A stretch of DNA of 29,344 nucleotides. Source: JAKFWI01 sp031398975 (lineage in GTDB: Bacteria; Pseudomonadota; Alphaproteobacteria; Caulobacterales; Aquidulcibacteraceae). Each line of letters opens with the position of its first letter. Position 1 is the first letter of the stretch. The DNA is taken from NCBI GenBank assembly GCA_031398975.1, contig JANNOI010000014.1, positions 1 to 29,344 of the forward strand. Direction: 5' to 3'. The position numbers and the translations under genes are program-made. This document shows positions 16,137-23,798 of the stretch, piece by piece. The notes beneath the pieces are model-generated. The model saw nothing but the letters and a program-made list of their open reading frames with translations, was not told the DNA's origin and did not search any database.

Positions 16137-16796
16137 ATGCAACGGCCCCTTTCACGCTTCCTGTCCAGGCGGGGCTGGGCCGAGGGCTCGCCGCTCATGC
16201 GCGCCGCGCAGGCCGCGCTTGTGGTTCTGGCGGCGGCCGGGGCGCCAACGCCGGGCGCGGCCCAGATTTCCTCGAACGGCGGGCCGATCGCCTATAGCGC
16301 CGATAATCTCGAATACCTGGACGAAGTGCGCCAGCTGATCCTGATCGGCAATGTCGATGTCACCCAGGATGATGCGCGCCTGCAGGCCAACCGGCTGACG
16401 CTGTTCTTCCAGCCCAATGCGGCGGCCTCGATCAGCGGCGTGGGCAGCGGCGATATCGACCGGATCGTCGCGGACGGGGACGTCCATTATATCCGCCCTG
16501 AGCAAAAGGCTCGCGGCGACCGCGCGATCTACGAGACCCGGACCGATACGGTGACGTTCAGCGGCAATGTCGTCGTTTCGAGCGAGGAAAGCGTGATCCG
16601 CGGCGAGACCTTGGTGCTGCAGGTCAGCGACGGGCGCACCGTGATCAAGCCCAGCGCCAAGCCGGGCGGGCGCGTCCAGGGCGTTTTCCGTCCCCGCCAG
16701 CCGGGCGCGCGCACCCCCGGGGCCGGCCAAGCGAACCCAAGCCCTGCCCCCGCCCAACCCGCGCCGAAGCCCGGCGCCGCCGCGGGCGGACGGTAA
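16137..16796 (+). CDS. lptA: LPS transport periplasmic protein LptA
   Basis: LptA forms the periplasmic bridge carrying LPS from LptC to the outer membrane LptD/E complex. The OstA/LptA beta-jellyroll is recognisable in IAYSADNLEYLDEVRQLILIGNVDVTQ (split here as YSADNLEYLDE and LILIGNVDVTQ), LQANRLTLFF, VADGDVHYI, ARGDRAIYE, DTVTFSGNVVV and VIRGETLVL. A signal peptide runs from MRAAQAALVVLAAAG (ATG 16197). Three starts are possible. ATG 16107 overlaps the lptC stop. ATG 16137 has gggag 7-8 bases upstream and is chosen. ATG 16197 gives the most ordinary signal peptide but a poor ribosome site. The C-terminus is a proline/alanine-rich tail of about 50 residues. lptB follows after 37 bases. Confidence 0.88.
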   Translation: MQRPLSRFLSRRGWAEGSPLMRAAQAALVVLAAAGAPTPGAAQISSNGGPIAYSADNLEYLDEVRQLILIGNVDVTQDDARLQANRLTLFFQPNAAASISGVGSGDIDRIVADGDVHYIRPEQKARGDRAIYETRTDTVTFSGNVVVSSEESVIRGETLVLQVSDGRTVIKPSAKPGGRVQGVFRPRQPGARTPGAGQANPSPAPAQPAPKPGAAAGGR

Positions 16797-16833
16797 GGTC
16801 GGGTTCACCAATTCTTAGCGCCGCGGAGCGCAT

Positions 16834-17610
16834 ATGGCTGATGAAGGGGCTGCAAGCCGCAGCACGGACACCGCAACCGAAGCGGAGGCATCCGGCCTCG
16901 TCTCGATCGGGATCGGCAAATCCTATCGGCGCCGGCAGGTGGTGCGGGACGTTTCGCTCTCGCTGCGCCGCGGCGAGGTGGTCGGGCTTTTGGGTCCCAA
17001 CGGGGCGGGCAAGACGACCTGCTTCTATATGATGACGGGGCTGATACGGGTGGATTACGGGCAGATCTTGATCGACGGCCAGGACGTCACGGCTCTGCCC
17101 ATGTACCAGCGCGCGCGCCTCGGCGTGGGCTACCTCCCGCAGGAACCCTCGATCTTCCGCGACATGAGCGTGGAAGAGAACGTCGCCGCCATCGCCGAAG
17201 TGTCTGAGCCTAACAAGGCCCGCCGCAAGGACGCGGTCGAAAGCCTGCTGCACGAATTGCACATCGATCATCTGCGCGACCAGCCGGCCCTTGCGCTCTC
17301 CGGGGGCGAGCGGCGGCGGGTGGAGATCGCGCGCGCGCTCGCCACGCGCCCCTCCTACATGCTGCTGGACGAGCCGTTCGCCGGCATCGATCCGCTGGCG
17401 ATCAACGACATCCGCGAGCTGATCCTCTTCTTGAAGAATCGCGGCATCGGCATTCTGATCACCGATCACAATGTCCGCGAGACGCTCGAGATCGTGGACC
17501 GCGCTTCGATCATCTATGACGGCGGCGTCCTGTTCGAGGGCGCGCCCGACGAAGTCCTGCAGAACGAGGACGTGCGCAAAGTTTATCTCGGCGAACGCTT
17601 TTCCAGCTAA
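16834..17610 (+). CDS. lptB: LPS export ABC transporter ATPase LptB
   Basis: LptB is the cytoplasmic ATPase driving LPS extraction by LptFG. The 258-residue protein has Walker A GPNGAGKTT at about 54-62, a Q-loop in YLPQEPSIFRDMSVEEN (strongly typical of LptB), the signature LSGGERRRVEIARAL, Walker B MLLDEPFAGID and the H-loop ITDHNVRETLEI. About 20 extra residues (MADEGAASRST.. through EASGL) precede the usual start. ATG 16834 has cggag about 5 bases upstream. rpoN begins 10 bases after the stop, and this lptB-rpoN neighbourhood is conserved through Proteobacteria. lptF and lptG are not in the window; they are usually elsewhere. Confidence 0.97.
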   Translation: MADEGAASRSTDTATEAEASGLVSIGIGKSYRRRQVVRDVSLSLRRGEVVGLLGPNGAGKTTCFYMMTGLIRVDYGQILIDGQDVTALPMYQRARLGVGYLPQEPSIFRDMSVEENVAAIAEVSEPNKARRKDAVESLLHELHIDHLRDQPALALSGGERRRVEIARALATRPSYMLLDEPFAGIDPLAINDIRELILFLKNRGIGILITDHNVRETLEIVDRASIIYDGGVLFEGAPDEVLQNEDVRKVYLGERFSS

Positions 17611-17620
17611 AGGCGCACCG

Positions 17621-19111
17621 ATGGCCCTGTCCCCGCGCCTGGAGCTGAAGCAGGGCCAAGCCCTGGTGATGACGCCGCAGCTGCAGCAGGCGATCAAGCT
17701 GCTGCAATTGTCGGCCGTCGAGCTGGCGGAATTCGTGGACGGGGAGCTTGAGCGCAATCCGCTGCTGGAGCGCCAGGAGCCCGAGCCGGAGCCCGAGGCG
17801 CCGGAGCGTCGCGCCGAGACGGGCGAGGAGGCGCTGTCGCTAAGCGAAGCCGCGCCGCCCGCCGCCGCCGATAGCGGCCTCGACGCCGATGTGGAAAGCC
17901 TGCACCCCGATCTGAGCGGCGCCGATCGCCTGGAGGCGGGGGCCGCGCCCTTGACCGATTGGTCAAAGGCCGGTTCCGGCAAGGGCTTCGACGAAGCCCC
18001 CGATCTCGAGGAGACGCTGGCGCGGGAGCGCACGCTGGGCGAGCACCTGGACGACCAGCTCTCTGCGGCCGGCCTCAGCCCGGGCGAGCGGCTGATCGGG
18101 GCGGCCCTGATCGACGCGATGGACGAGGCCGGCTATTGCCGCGCCCCCCTCGACGAGCTCGCCCGCACGCTCGGCTGCACGCTTGGCGCGGTGGAGCATG
18201 TGCTTGCGGTGATGCAGGGCTTCGAGCCGGTTGGCGTCATGGCGCGCTCGCTCGCGGAATGCCTTACGCTACAATTGAAGGACCGCGGCCGGTTCGATCC
18301 CGCCATGGCGGCTCTTATTGCCCATCTGGACCTTGTGGCGGCGCGCAATTTCACCCGCCTGGAGCAGGTGTGCGGGGTCGATCGCGACGATGTCGAGGAC
18401 ATGATCGCCGAGATCCGCGCGCTGACGCCCCGGCCGGGCGCGGCCTTCGGCGGCGGGGTGATCCAGTCCGTGACGCCCGATATCTATGTCCGCGCCGGTC
18501 CCGACGGCGCCTGGGCGGTGGAGCTGAATTCGGACGCGCTGCCGCGCCTGCTGATGAACCAGCGCTATTACGCCGAAGTCAGCCGCGCCGCGCGCAAGGA
18601 CGCCGACAAGCAATTCCTCTCCGAGTGCGCGGCCAATGCGAGCTGGCTCATCAAGACGCTGGACCAGCGCGCCCGCACGATCCTCAAGGTCGCGCGCGAG
18701 ATCGTACGCCAGCAGGACGGCTTTCTGGCGCTGGGCGTCTCGCACCTTCGCCCGCTGAACTTGAAGACGGTGGCCGCCGCCATCGAGATGCACGAGAGCA
18801 CCGTCAGTCGCGTCACCTCCAACAAATATATCGCCACCCCACGCGGGGTGTTCGAGCTGAAATACTTCTTCACCGCCGCCATCCCCGCCGCCGGCGGGGG
18901 CGCGGCCCATTCCGCGGAAGCCGTGCGCCACCGCATCCGCGCCATGATCGACCAGGAGCGCGCCGAAGGGGTGCTGTCGGACGACCGCATCGTCGAATTG
19001 CTGCGCGAAGCCGGGGTGGAGATCGCGCGGCGCACGGTGGCGAAATACCGCGAAAGCCTGCGCATTCCCTCCTCCGTCGAGCGCAAGCGCCGGCTGGGCT
19101 CGCGCGGCTGA
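17621..19111 (+). CDS. rpoN: RNA polymerase sigma-54 factor
   Basis: Sigma-54 directs RNA polymerase to -24/-12 promoters that need AAA+ activators, often for nitrogen, flagellar and envelope genes. The 496-residue protein has region I (residues 1-50, MTPQLQQAIKLLQLS and ERNPLLE), an acidic linker (about 52-125), the core-binding domain (about 130-330), the helix-turn-helix LKTVAAAIEMHESTVSRVTS and the RpoN box ARRTVAKYR at 469-477. ATG 17621 gives the standard N-terminus, with aaagg 7 bases upstream. It is the last gene of the lptC-A-B-rpoN run; a hairpin with a T6 tract follows the stop. No frameshift or missing domain. Confidence 0.98.
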   Translation: MALSPRLELKQGQALVMTPQLQQAIKLLQLSAVELAEFVDGELERNPLLERQEPEPEPEAPERRAETGEEALSLSEAAPPAAADSGLDADVESLHPDLSGADRLEAGAAPLTDWSKAGSGKGFDEAPDLEETLARERTLGEHLDDQLSAAGLSPGERLIGAALIDAMDEAGYCRAPLDELARTLGCTLGAVEHVLAVMQGFEPVGVMARSLAECLTLQLKDRGRFDPAMAALIAHLDLVAARNFTRLEQVCGVDRDDVEDMIAEIRALTPRPGAAFGGGVIQSVTPDIYVRAGPDGAWAVELNSDALPRLLMNQRYYAEVSRAARKDADKQFLSECAANASWLIKTLDQRARTILKVAREIVRQQDGFLALGVSHLRPLNLKTVAAAIEMHESTVSRVTSNKYIATPRGVFELKYFFTAAIPAAGGGAAHSAEAVRHRIRAMIDQERAEGVLSDDRIVELLREAGVEIARRTVAKYRESLRIPSSVERKRRLGSRG

Positions 19112-19113
19112 GC

Positions 19114-19149
19114 GCCCGGACCCGGGCTGTTTCCGCGCGCGGCTTTTTT
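19114..19149 (+). terminator. Intrinsic terminator after rpoN
   Basis: gcccg (19114-19118) pairs with cgggc (19123-19127). A second self-complementary ccgcgcgcgg (19133-19142) is followed by c and six T residues (19144-19149). The T run directly after a GC-only stem, just past the rpoN stop, fits rho-independent termination and would separate rpoN from the next gene. Confidence 0.5.
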
Positions 19150-19151
19150 GC

Positions 19152-19157
19152 TATCCT
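19152..19157 (+). promoter_or_regulatory. Possible -10 element for a leaderless Uma2 gene
   Basis: tatcct ends 6 bases before the ATG at 19164, so transcription could begin at or next to the A of the start codon. No Shine-Dalgarno sequence precedes that ATG, which fits a leaderless mRNA. No good -35 was found; gtttcc near 19130 is weak. Confidence 0.3.
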
Positions 19158-19163
19158 GCACGC

Positions 19164-19742
19164 ATGAGCGCGATCCTCCCCGCCGCCATCGCCGAGAACG
19201 CGCGCTTCACCAGCGCCGAGTTCCAGCGCCTGGTGCGATCGGGAGGCTTTGGCGATATGCGGGTGGAGCTGCGCCGGGGGGTGATCGTCAAGATGAACGC
19301 GATTTATGCCCCCCACGCCAAGGTTCGCCGCATACTCGTGAAAGCGCTGGAGGCTGCGACGGCCGCGCGCGGGTGGATCGTGGATCCGGAGGTGTCGGTA
19401 GAGTTCGGCGCAGGGTTCGAGCCGGTTCCCGACATCGTGGTGTGGGACCCCACCGTGCTGGCGGGCGAGCCGATGGGGCCGATCCCCGGGGCGGCGGTAC
19501 GCCTGGTGGTGGAGATCGCCGATACGAGCTTGCGCGACGATCTGGGCCCGAAGCTCGAAGAATATGCGGGCGCCGGACTAAGCGAATATTGGGTGGCCGA
19601 CGTGAAAGGCGCCTCGATCGTGCAGCATGGCGAGCCTATCGGCCAAGGCTTCGCCCGTCGCGAGACCCACGCATTCGGCGCCGCGTTCGAATGGGTAAGC
19701 GCGACGGGGCTCGGGACCGACACCGCGGCGTTGCGCGCCTGA
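19164..19742 (+). CDS. Uma2 family (DUF820) PD-(D/E)XK nuclease-like protein
   Basis: A 192-residue protein of the Uma2 family, a restriction-endonuclease-like fold with many copies in cyanobacteria and sporadic copies elsewhere. The expected acidic residues are present: Glu35 in RVELRRGVIV, Asp90 in VPDIVVWDP, Glu117 in LVVEIADTSLRDD and Lys130, followed by the family-typical YAGAGLSEYWVAD. Biological role is unknown; links to mobile elements or DNA repair have been suggested for the family. It sits between rpoN and hpf, which are adjacent in most Proteobacteria, after a terminator and with its own possible promoter, so it looks like an inserted single gene. Base composition is not visibly different from its neighbours, so an old insertion is more likely than a recent one. 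Confidence 0.88.
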   Translation: MSAILPAAIAENARFTSAEFQRLVRSGGFGDMRVELRRGVIVKMNAIYAPHAKVRRILVKALEAATAARGWIVDPEVSVEFGAGFEPVPDIVVWDPTVLAGEPMGPIPGAAVRLVVEIADTSLRDDLGPKLEEYAGAGLSEYWVADVKGASIVQHGEPIGQGFARRETHAFGAAFEWVSATGLGTDTAALRA

Positions 19743-19780
19743 CCTTGCGCGCCTGGCCTTGCCCCGCGGCGGGCGATGCG

Positions 19781-19808
19781 TTGACACGCCGGCGGCCGCG
19801 CCTACCCT
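19781..19808 (+). promoter_or_regulatory. Sigma-70-type promoter for hpf
   Basis: ttgaca (19781-19786), a perfect -35, is followed after 16 bases by taccct (19803-19808), which fits a -10 at 3 of 6 positions. The start site would be near 19815, giving a leader of about 27 bases containing the ribosome site ggaga. It would let hpf and ptsN be expressed independently of rpoN. Confidence 0.6.
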
Positions 19809-19841
19809 TTGAACAGCGCTCAACCGCCAAGGAGAGACGCC

Positions 19842-20465
19842 ATGCTCGTACAGGTCGCCGGCCGGCAGCTCGACGTGGGCGAGGCGCTCAAGACCCGCAT
19901 CAGCGAGGAGCTCGCTCGCACGATCGAGAAATACTTCGCCCGGTCCGGGGAGGCCACGGTCACGGTGACGCGCGAAGGGGTAGGCTTTGAGGTCGATTGC
20001 TCCCTGCACCTGCCCTCCGGCATGCTGTTGCAGGCGGCGGGACGGGGCGGGGACGCCCATGGCGCGTTCGAGGATGCGCTGGCGAAGATCGAAACCCGCG
20101 TCCGGCGCTATAAGCGGCGCCTGAAAAATCATCACAACACGCAGAAAACACCGCTTCCGGCTGAAACCGCGACCGCGTATGTGCTTCGGGCGGAGCAGGA
20201 CGAGCCCGATTCCGCTGACGAATTAGGCGAAGCAGGGCAAGAGCTTGAGAATGGCCAGGCGGGAGCGCCGCTCGTGATTGCCGAGACGACGGTTCATGTC
20301 AAAACTATGACCGTCTCCATGGCGGTTCTGCAGCTTGACCTTGCCGACGGGCCCGCAATGTTGTTTCGCAACGCTGGCCACGGGGGGCTGAACCTAGTCT
20401 ACCGTCGGACGGACGGAAATATTGGGTGGGTGGACCCTGAACGCGTGAACGGCGCGACGCCTTGA
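19842..20465 (+). CDS. hpf: Ribosome hibernation promoting factor, long form
   Basis: HPF binds the 30S decoding centre in slow growth and drives formation of inactive ribosome dimers. The 207-residue length and two domains mark the long form. The N-terminal HPF/YfiA fold covers about 1-100 (VQVAGRQLDVGEALKTRI, the basic KIETRVRRYKRRLKNHH). A linker runs to about 150, and the C-terminal dimerisation domain covers about 150-207 (VHVKTMTVSMAVLQLDLADG, then FRNAGHGGLNLVYRRTDGNIG, given here in part). ATG 19842 has ggagaga 5-6 bases upstream; the upstream in-frame start at 19809 lies inside the promoter and is rejected. ptsN starts 41 bases downstream, so the two are probably co-transcribed. Confidence 0.95.
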   Translation: MLVQVAGRQLDVGEALKTRISEELARTIEKYFARSGEATVTVTREGVGFEVDCSLHLPSGMLLQAAGRGGDAHGAFEDALAKIETRVRRYKRRLKNHHNTQKTPLPAETATAYVLRAEQDEPDSADELGEAGQELENGQAGAPLVIAETTVHVKTMTVSMAVLQLDLADGPAMLFRNAGHGGLNLVYRRTDGNIGWVDPERVNGATP

Positions 20466-20506
20466 ACGTTTCCTGTGGGGCGCGGGGCGGCGCGGAACAC
20501 GGGTGA

Positions 20507-20977
20507 ATGATGAGCGATTTAAGCGATCTGCTGAGGCAGGACCTGGTTCTGCAGCGCGTCGTGGCCACGTCCCGCAAGAACGCCATTCTGGCGCTGGTGG
20601 AGGCGCTTGCGCCTACCGCGGGGCTTGAAGCGCGCGCCGTGTTCGACGCCGTGCTAATGCGGGAGCGCCTCTCCGGCACGGGGGTGGGGGAGGGCGTGGC
20701 GATCCCCCACGCGCGGGTGGAAGGGCTCGCTCGGCCGGTCGGGGCCTTCGCGCGCCTGGAGACGCCGTTGGATTTCGATGCGATTGACGGGCGCCCGGCG
20801 GACCTCGTGTTCCTGTTGCTGGCCCCCCACGATCGCGGCGCCGACCATTTGAAGGCGCTGGCGCGGGTGTCGCGCTATCTGCGCCGCGCCGAGATCCGCG
20901 ACCGGCTGCGCGCCGCGCGCGGGCGGGACGAATTGTACGCCGTGTTCACCCAGGCGCTGGAGAGCGACGCCGCCTGA
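20507..20977 (+). CDS. ptsN: PTS IIA-like nitrogen regulatory protein
   Basis: EIIA-Ntr is a phosphocarrier of the nitrogen PTS (PtsP-NPr-PtsN) that regulates potassium transport, stress responses and other targets rather than sugar uptake. The 156-residue protein has the IIA fold of the fructose/mannitol type, with the phosphorylated histidine at 68 in VAIPHARVEG, GTGVGEGVAIPH before it, and VFLLLAPHDRGADHLKALARVSRYLR after it. Two adjacent ATG codons (20507 and 20510) are possible starts, with no clear ribosome site. The rapZ and NPr genes that follow ptsN in enteric bacteria are absent here, which is usual in alphaproteobacteria. Confidence 0.95.
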   Translation: MMSDLSDLLRQDLVLQRVVATSRKNAILALVEALAPTAGLEARAVFDAVLMRERLSGTGVGEGVAIPHARVEGLARPVGAFARLETPLDFDAIDGRPADLVFLLLAPHDRGADHLKALARVSRYLRRAEIRDRLRAARGRDELYAVFTQALESDAA

Positions 20978-21047
20978 ACGTGCGGGACCCCGCTGGCCGG
21001 GGCATGCTTAACGCGGCGTTTCCACTCCGGCGTCATGCTCGCGCGTA

Positions 21048-23798
21048 ATGGCGATCACCGGCCTCTCCGCGGACCTGCTGACCGCCTACGCCCAGGGCGG
21101 ACGCGGCCGCGCCCTCGCCCAAGCCTCCCCCTCTGCGCCGCCGCCCGCCTCTGCGGCGAATGCGAGCGCCGAACAAGGCCTCGCCAGGGCCCCCTGGGAC
21201 GCCGGCGAGAGCACCGCCCCGGCCAGCGATCGCGTGCGCGACGCCCTGGCCGGACGGCGCTTTTTCGACACAAGCCCCAAGGCCTTCGCCGCCACCGGCG
21301 CGGCCGCGGACGAGCGCAAGCTCTTCTCGCTCCATTCCGGCCTCTCCACGCTGGCCGCCGTGCTGAGCCGCTATGGCGAGGAAGGGGTAGGCGAGATGGA
21401 GCGGTCGCGCCTGGATCGGGCCTTCACCAAGGGCCTCGAGGAATTGGACGACTTCCTGGCCCAAACCGCGTTCGACGGCCTGACCCTGTCGCGCGGCGCC
21501 CGGATGGAAACCGCGACCAGCGCGTCCATCCTCACCGCCACGGCGCGCACCTTCCTCTCCCGCCCGCTCGTGAAGGGCGATCCCGCCCAGGCCTCCCCGC
21601 TCTTCGCAGGGGAGTTTGCGTTTACGATCAAGGCAATAGGCCCGGATGGGCTGCCCTTGGAGCTTGGCGTCGATCTCGCCGCCATGACGGGCGGAACGCG
21701 CTCGCTGGAGCGGGTCGCGGCCTATCTGAACACCACCCTCGCCACGGCGGGGCTGACGAGCACGGTGGCGGTGGAGAAGGTCGGGGAGGGCGCGCCGGGG
21801 GCGGGCCCCCTCTGGGGCCTCAAGGTTAACGCCGCCGCCGGCGAAGCGCTCGAATTCGCCCCCCTCGCCGCCACGCCCGCGCTCTACCTCACCAGCGGGG
21901 CTAAGACGCTCCTCAAATTTGACGCCGATCCCGACGCCCCCACGAGCCTCAGCCAGCCCGCGCGCGGGGGCGTGTTCGCCCAGGGCCTGCCCGAGGGGAT
22001 CGGCGCGGTCCGCGCGAGCGCCACCGGCCCGGACGGGTCCCTCTACGTGGTGGCCGATCTCGGCGAGATCGAGGCCCCCGAGCCCGCCAAAGAGACCTCC
22101 AAAAACCTCCCGAAGAAAGAGGCCGAAGACGCGTCGGCGACCCCCAAGGGCCCGGCCACCGAGCCGATCAAAGGCGAAAGCGACGTGGCGTTGTTCAAGT
22201 TCGATTCCGCCGGCCGCCTCCTCTCTACCCGTACGCTGGGCGCGGCGGGCCGCGCGCAGGGGTTTGCGCTCGCGGTGTCGCAGGAGGGCAAGGTCGCGGT
22301 GGCCGGCGCAGTGACGGGGCTGCTGCAGGGGGCCCTGACCGGCGCCGGCGCGGCCGCGGAGGGGGCGATCGGGGCGCAGCAGCGCAGCGACGCCTTCCTT
22401 ACCTTGTACGATGCCGACGGCGCGGAGCTCTGGACCGTGCGCGACGCCGCCGCGGCCGACGATCAGGCCGACGCCGTCACCTTCGGCGCGGACGGGGCGG
22501 TCTATGTCGCCGGCAAAACCAATTCCGCCTTGTCCGGCCAGTCCGCCTTGGGTCTCGCTGACGGCTATCTGCGCGGCTATTCCGCGGCGGGCGCAGGCCT
22601 CTTCGCCACCCAGTTCGGGACCGCGGGCGCGGACGCCGCCCAGGCCATCATTGTGGAGGATGTCGCCGCTTCTGGCGTGGCGCGGATCACGGTCGGGGGC
22701 GTGGAAAGCGGCCGGCTCACGCTGCGGCAGATCGAGTACGGGGCCGGCGTCGCCACCGAAACGGCCCGGCGGGACCTGGGCGCGGTGGAGGGGCGGATCG
22801 CGGGGCTCGCCTTGTCCGACGGCGCGCTCTACGTCGCGGGCGCGGCCGGCGCGGGCGGGCTGTCGCTCTCTGCGGTCAACGCCCATTCCGGCAAGACGGA
22901 CGCCTTCGTCGCTAAACTGGCGCCCGATCTCGCCGCCTCGGGGGAGGACCGCGTCAGCTATATCGGCGGGACGGGCGCGGAGAGCGTGGCGGGCTTCGCC
23001 GTCTCCGCCGGGGAGGTGTGGCTTGCGGGGGATTCCGGCGCCGGTTTCGCCGGCCAAAGCGCCCTGCGCGAGAACGACGGCTTCATCGCGCGCCTCGACG
23101 CAGACGGCGCGCTCGCCCGGGTGCAGCGTTTCGCCCAGGCCGAAGGCGCGGGCCTCACCAGCTTCGCGCTCGCCCAGACCGGCGCCTCCGTGCTCGACCG
23201 CCTAGGCCTGCCCAGCGGCGTTCTGGAGCAGCAGGACAGCGACGCGCTGATCGCGCGCACGGCCCTGCGCGCAGGCGATGCGTTCCAGGTCGCGGTGGAC
23301 GCCCGCCCCGCCAAGACGGTGACGATCGGGGACGACGAGACGCTTGAAAGCCTGGCCGAGCAGGTGGAGGCCGTGCTGCGCTCGGGCGGGGCGGCCAAGG
23401 TGAGCAGCCGCTCGGAGGGCGATAAGCTCGAGATCACCGCCGCCCGCGGCAAGACCGTCACCCTCACGGCCGGCGCGCGGGGGGAGGATGCGCTGGGTGC
23501 GCTCGGCCTCGCCGAAGGGGTGATCGCCAGCGCAACGGAGGAGGACGGGAAGGCGCGCCGCAAAAAGCCTGATCCCGCCTATGGCCTTGGCCTTTCAGGG
23601 GGGCTCGACATCACCAGCAAGCTCGGGCGCAAACTCGCCGCCGAACAATTGGGCGCGGCCCTTTCCACCGTGCAGCGCGCCCACCGCACGCTGGGGGAGG
23701 AACAGTCCGAGGCGTTCGCCGGGCCGGCCCCGGCCTATCTGCAAAAGCAATTGGCGAATTATCAGGCCGCCCTCAGCCGACTGACTGGGGGACCCTGA
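21048..23798 (+). CDS. FlaEY-like protein: beta-propeller repeats plus flagellin IN motif
   Basis: A 916-residue protein without a Sec signal. The N-terminal third is helical and alanine-rich (MAITGLSADLLTAYAQG at the start). Propeller (SBBP-like) repeats run from about 378 to 700: DVALFKFDSAGRLLSTRTLG, AFLTLYDADGAELWTVRDA, ADGAVYVAGKTNSALSGQS, DAFVAKLAPDLA and DGFIARLDADG. A flagellin IN-type motif follows near 715-805: SVLDRLGLPSG, then FQVAVDARPAKTVTIGDDET and ALGALGLAEGV. The C-terminus is a short helical end (YLQKQLANYQAALSRLTGG). This combination recalls Caulobacter FlaEY, a factor affecting flagellar filament assembly. The match is from memory, so no symbol is given. No flagellar gene lies nearby. 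No ribosome site is evident at ATG 21048. Its 3' end overlaps the convergent DUF2235 gene by 26 bases. Confidence 0.65.
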   Translation: MAITGLSADLLTAYAQGGRGRALAQASPSAPPPASAANASAEQGLARAPWDAGESTAPASDRVRDALAGRRFFDTSPKAFAATGAAADERKLFSLHSGLSTLAAVLSRYGEEGVGEMERSRLDRAFTKGLEELDDFLAQTAFDGLTLSRGARMETATSASILTATARTFLSRPLVKGDPAQASPLFAGEFAFTIKAIGPDGLPLELGVDLAAMTGGTRSLERVAAYLNTTLATAGLTSTVAVEKVGEGAPGAGPLWGLKVNAAAGEALEFAPLAATPALYLTSGAKTLLKFDADPDAPTSLSQPARGGVFAQGLPEGIGAVRASATGPDGSLYVVADLGEIEAPEPAKETSKNLPKKEAEDASATPKGPATEPIKGESDVALFKFDSAGRLLSTRTLGAAGRAQGFALAVSQEGKVAVAGAVTGLLQGALTGAGAAAEGAIGAQQRSDAFLTLYDADGAELWTVRDAAAADDQADAVTFGADGAVYVAGKTNSALSGQSALGLADGYLRGYSAAGAGLFATQFGTAGADAAQAIIVEDVAASGVARITVGGVESGRLTLRQIEYGAGVATETARRDLGAVEGRIAGLALSDGALYVAGAAGAGGLSLSAVNAHSGKTDAFVAKLAPDLAASGEDRVSYIGGTGAESVAGFAVSAGEVWLAGDSGAGFAGQSALRENDGFIARLDADGALARVQRFAQAEGAGLTSFALAQTGASVLDRLGLPSGVLEQQDSDALIARTALRAGDAFQVAVDARPAKTVTIGDDETLESLAEQVEAVLRSGGAAKVSSRSEGDKLEITAARGKTVTLTAGARGEDALGALGLAEGVIASATEEDGKARRKKPDPAYGLGLSGGLDITSKLGRKLAAEQLGAALSTVQRAHRTLGEEQSEAFAGPAPAYLQKQLANYQAALSRLTGGP

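Noticed and set aside
20993..21014. Sigma-54-like site upstream of the FlaEY-like gene
   Set aside because: tggccggggcatgctt has GG and GC spaced by 9 rather than 10 bases, and the alternative GG-N10-GC pairing lacks the TT before GC, so no real -24/-12 match exists.
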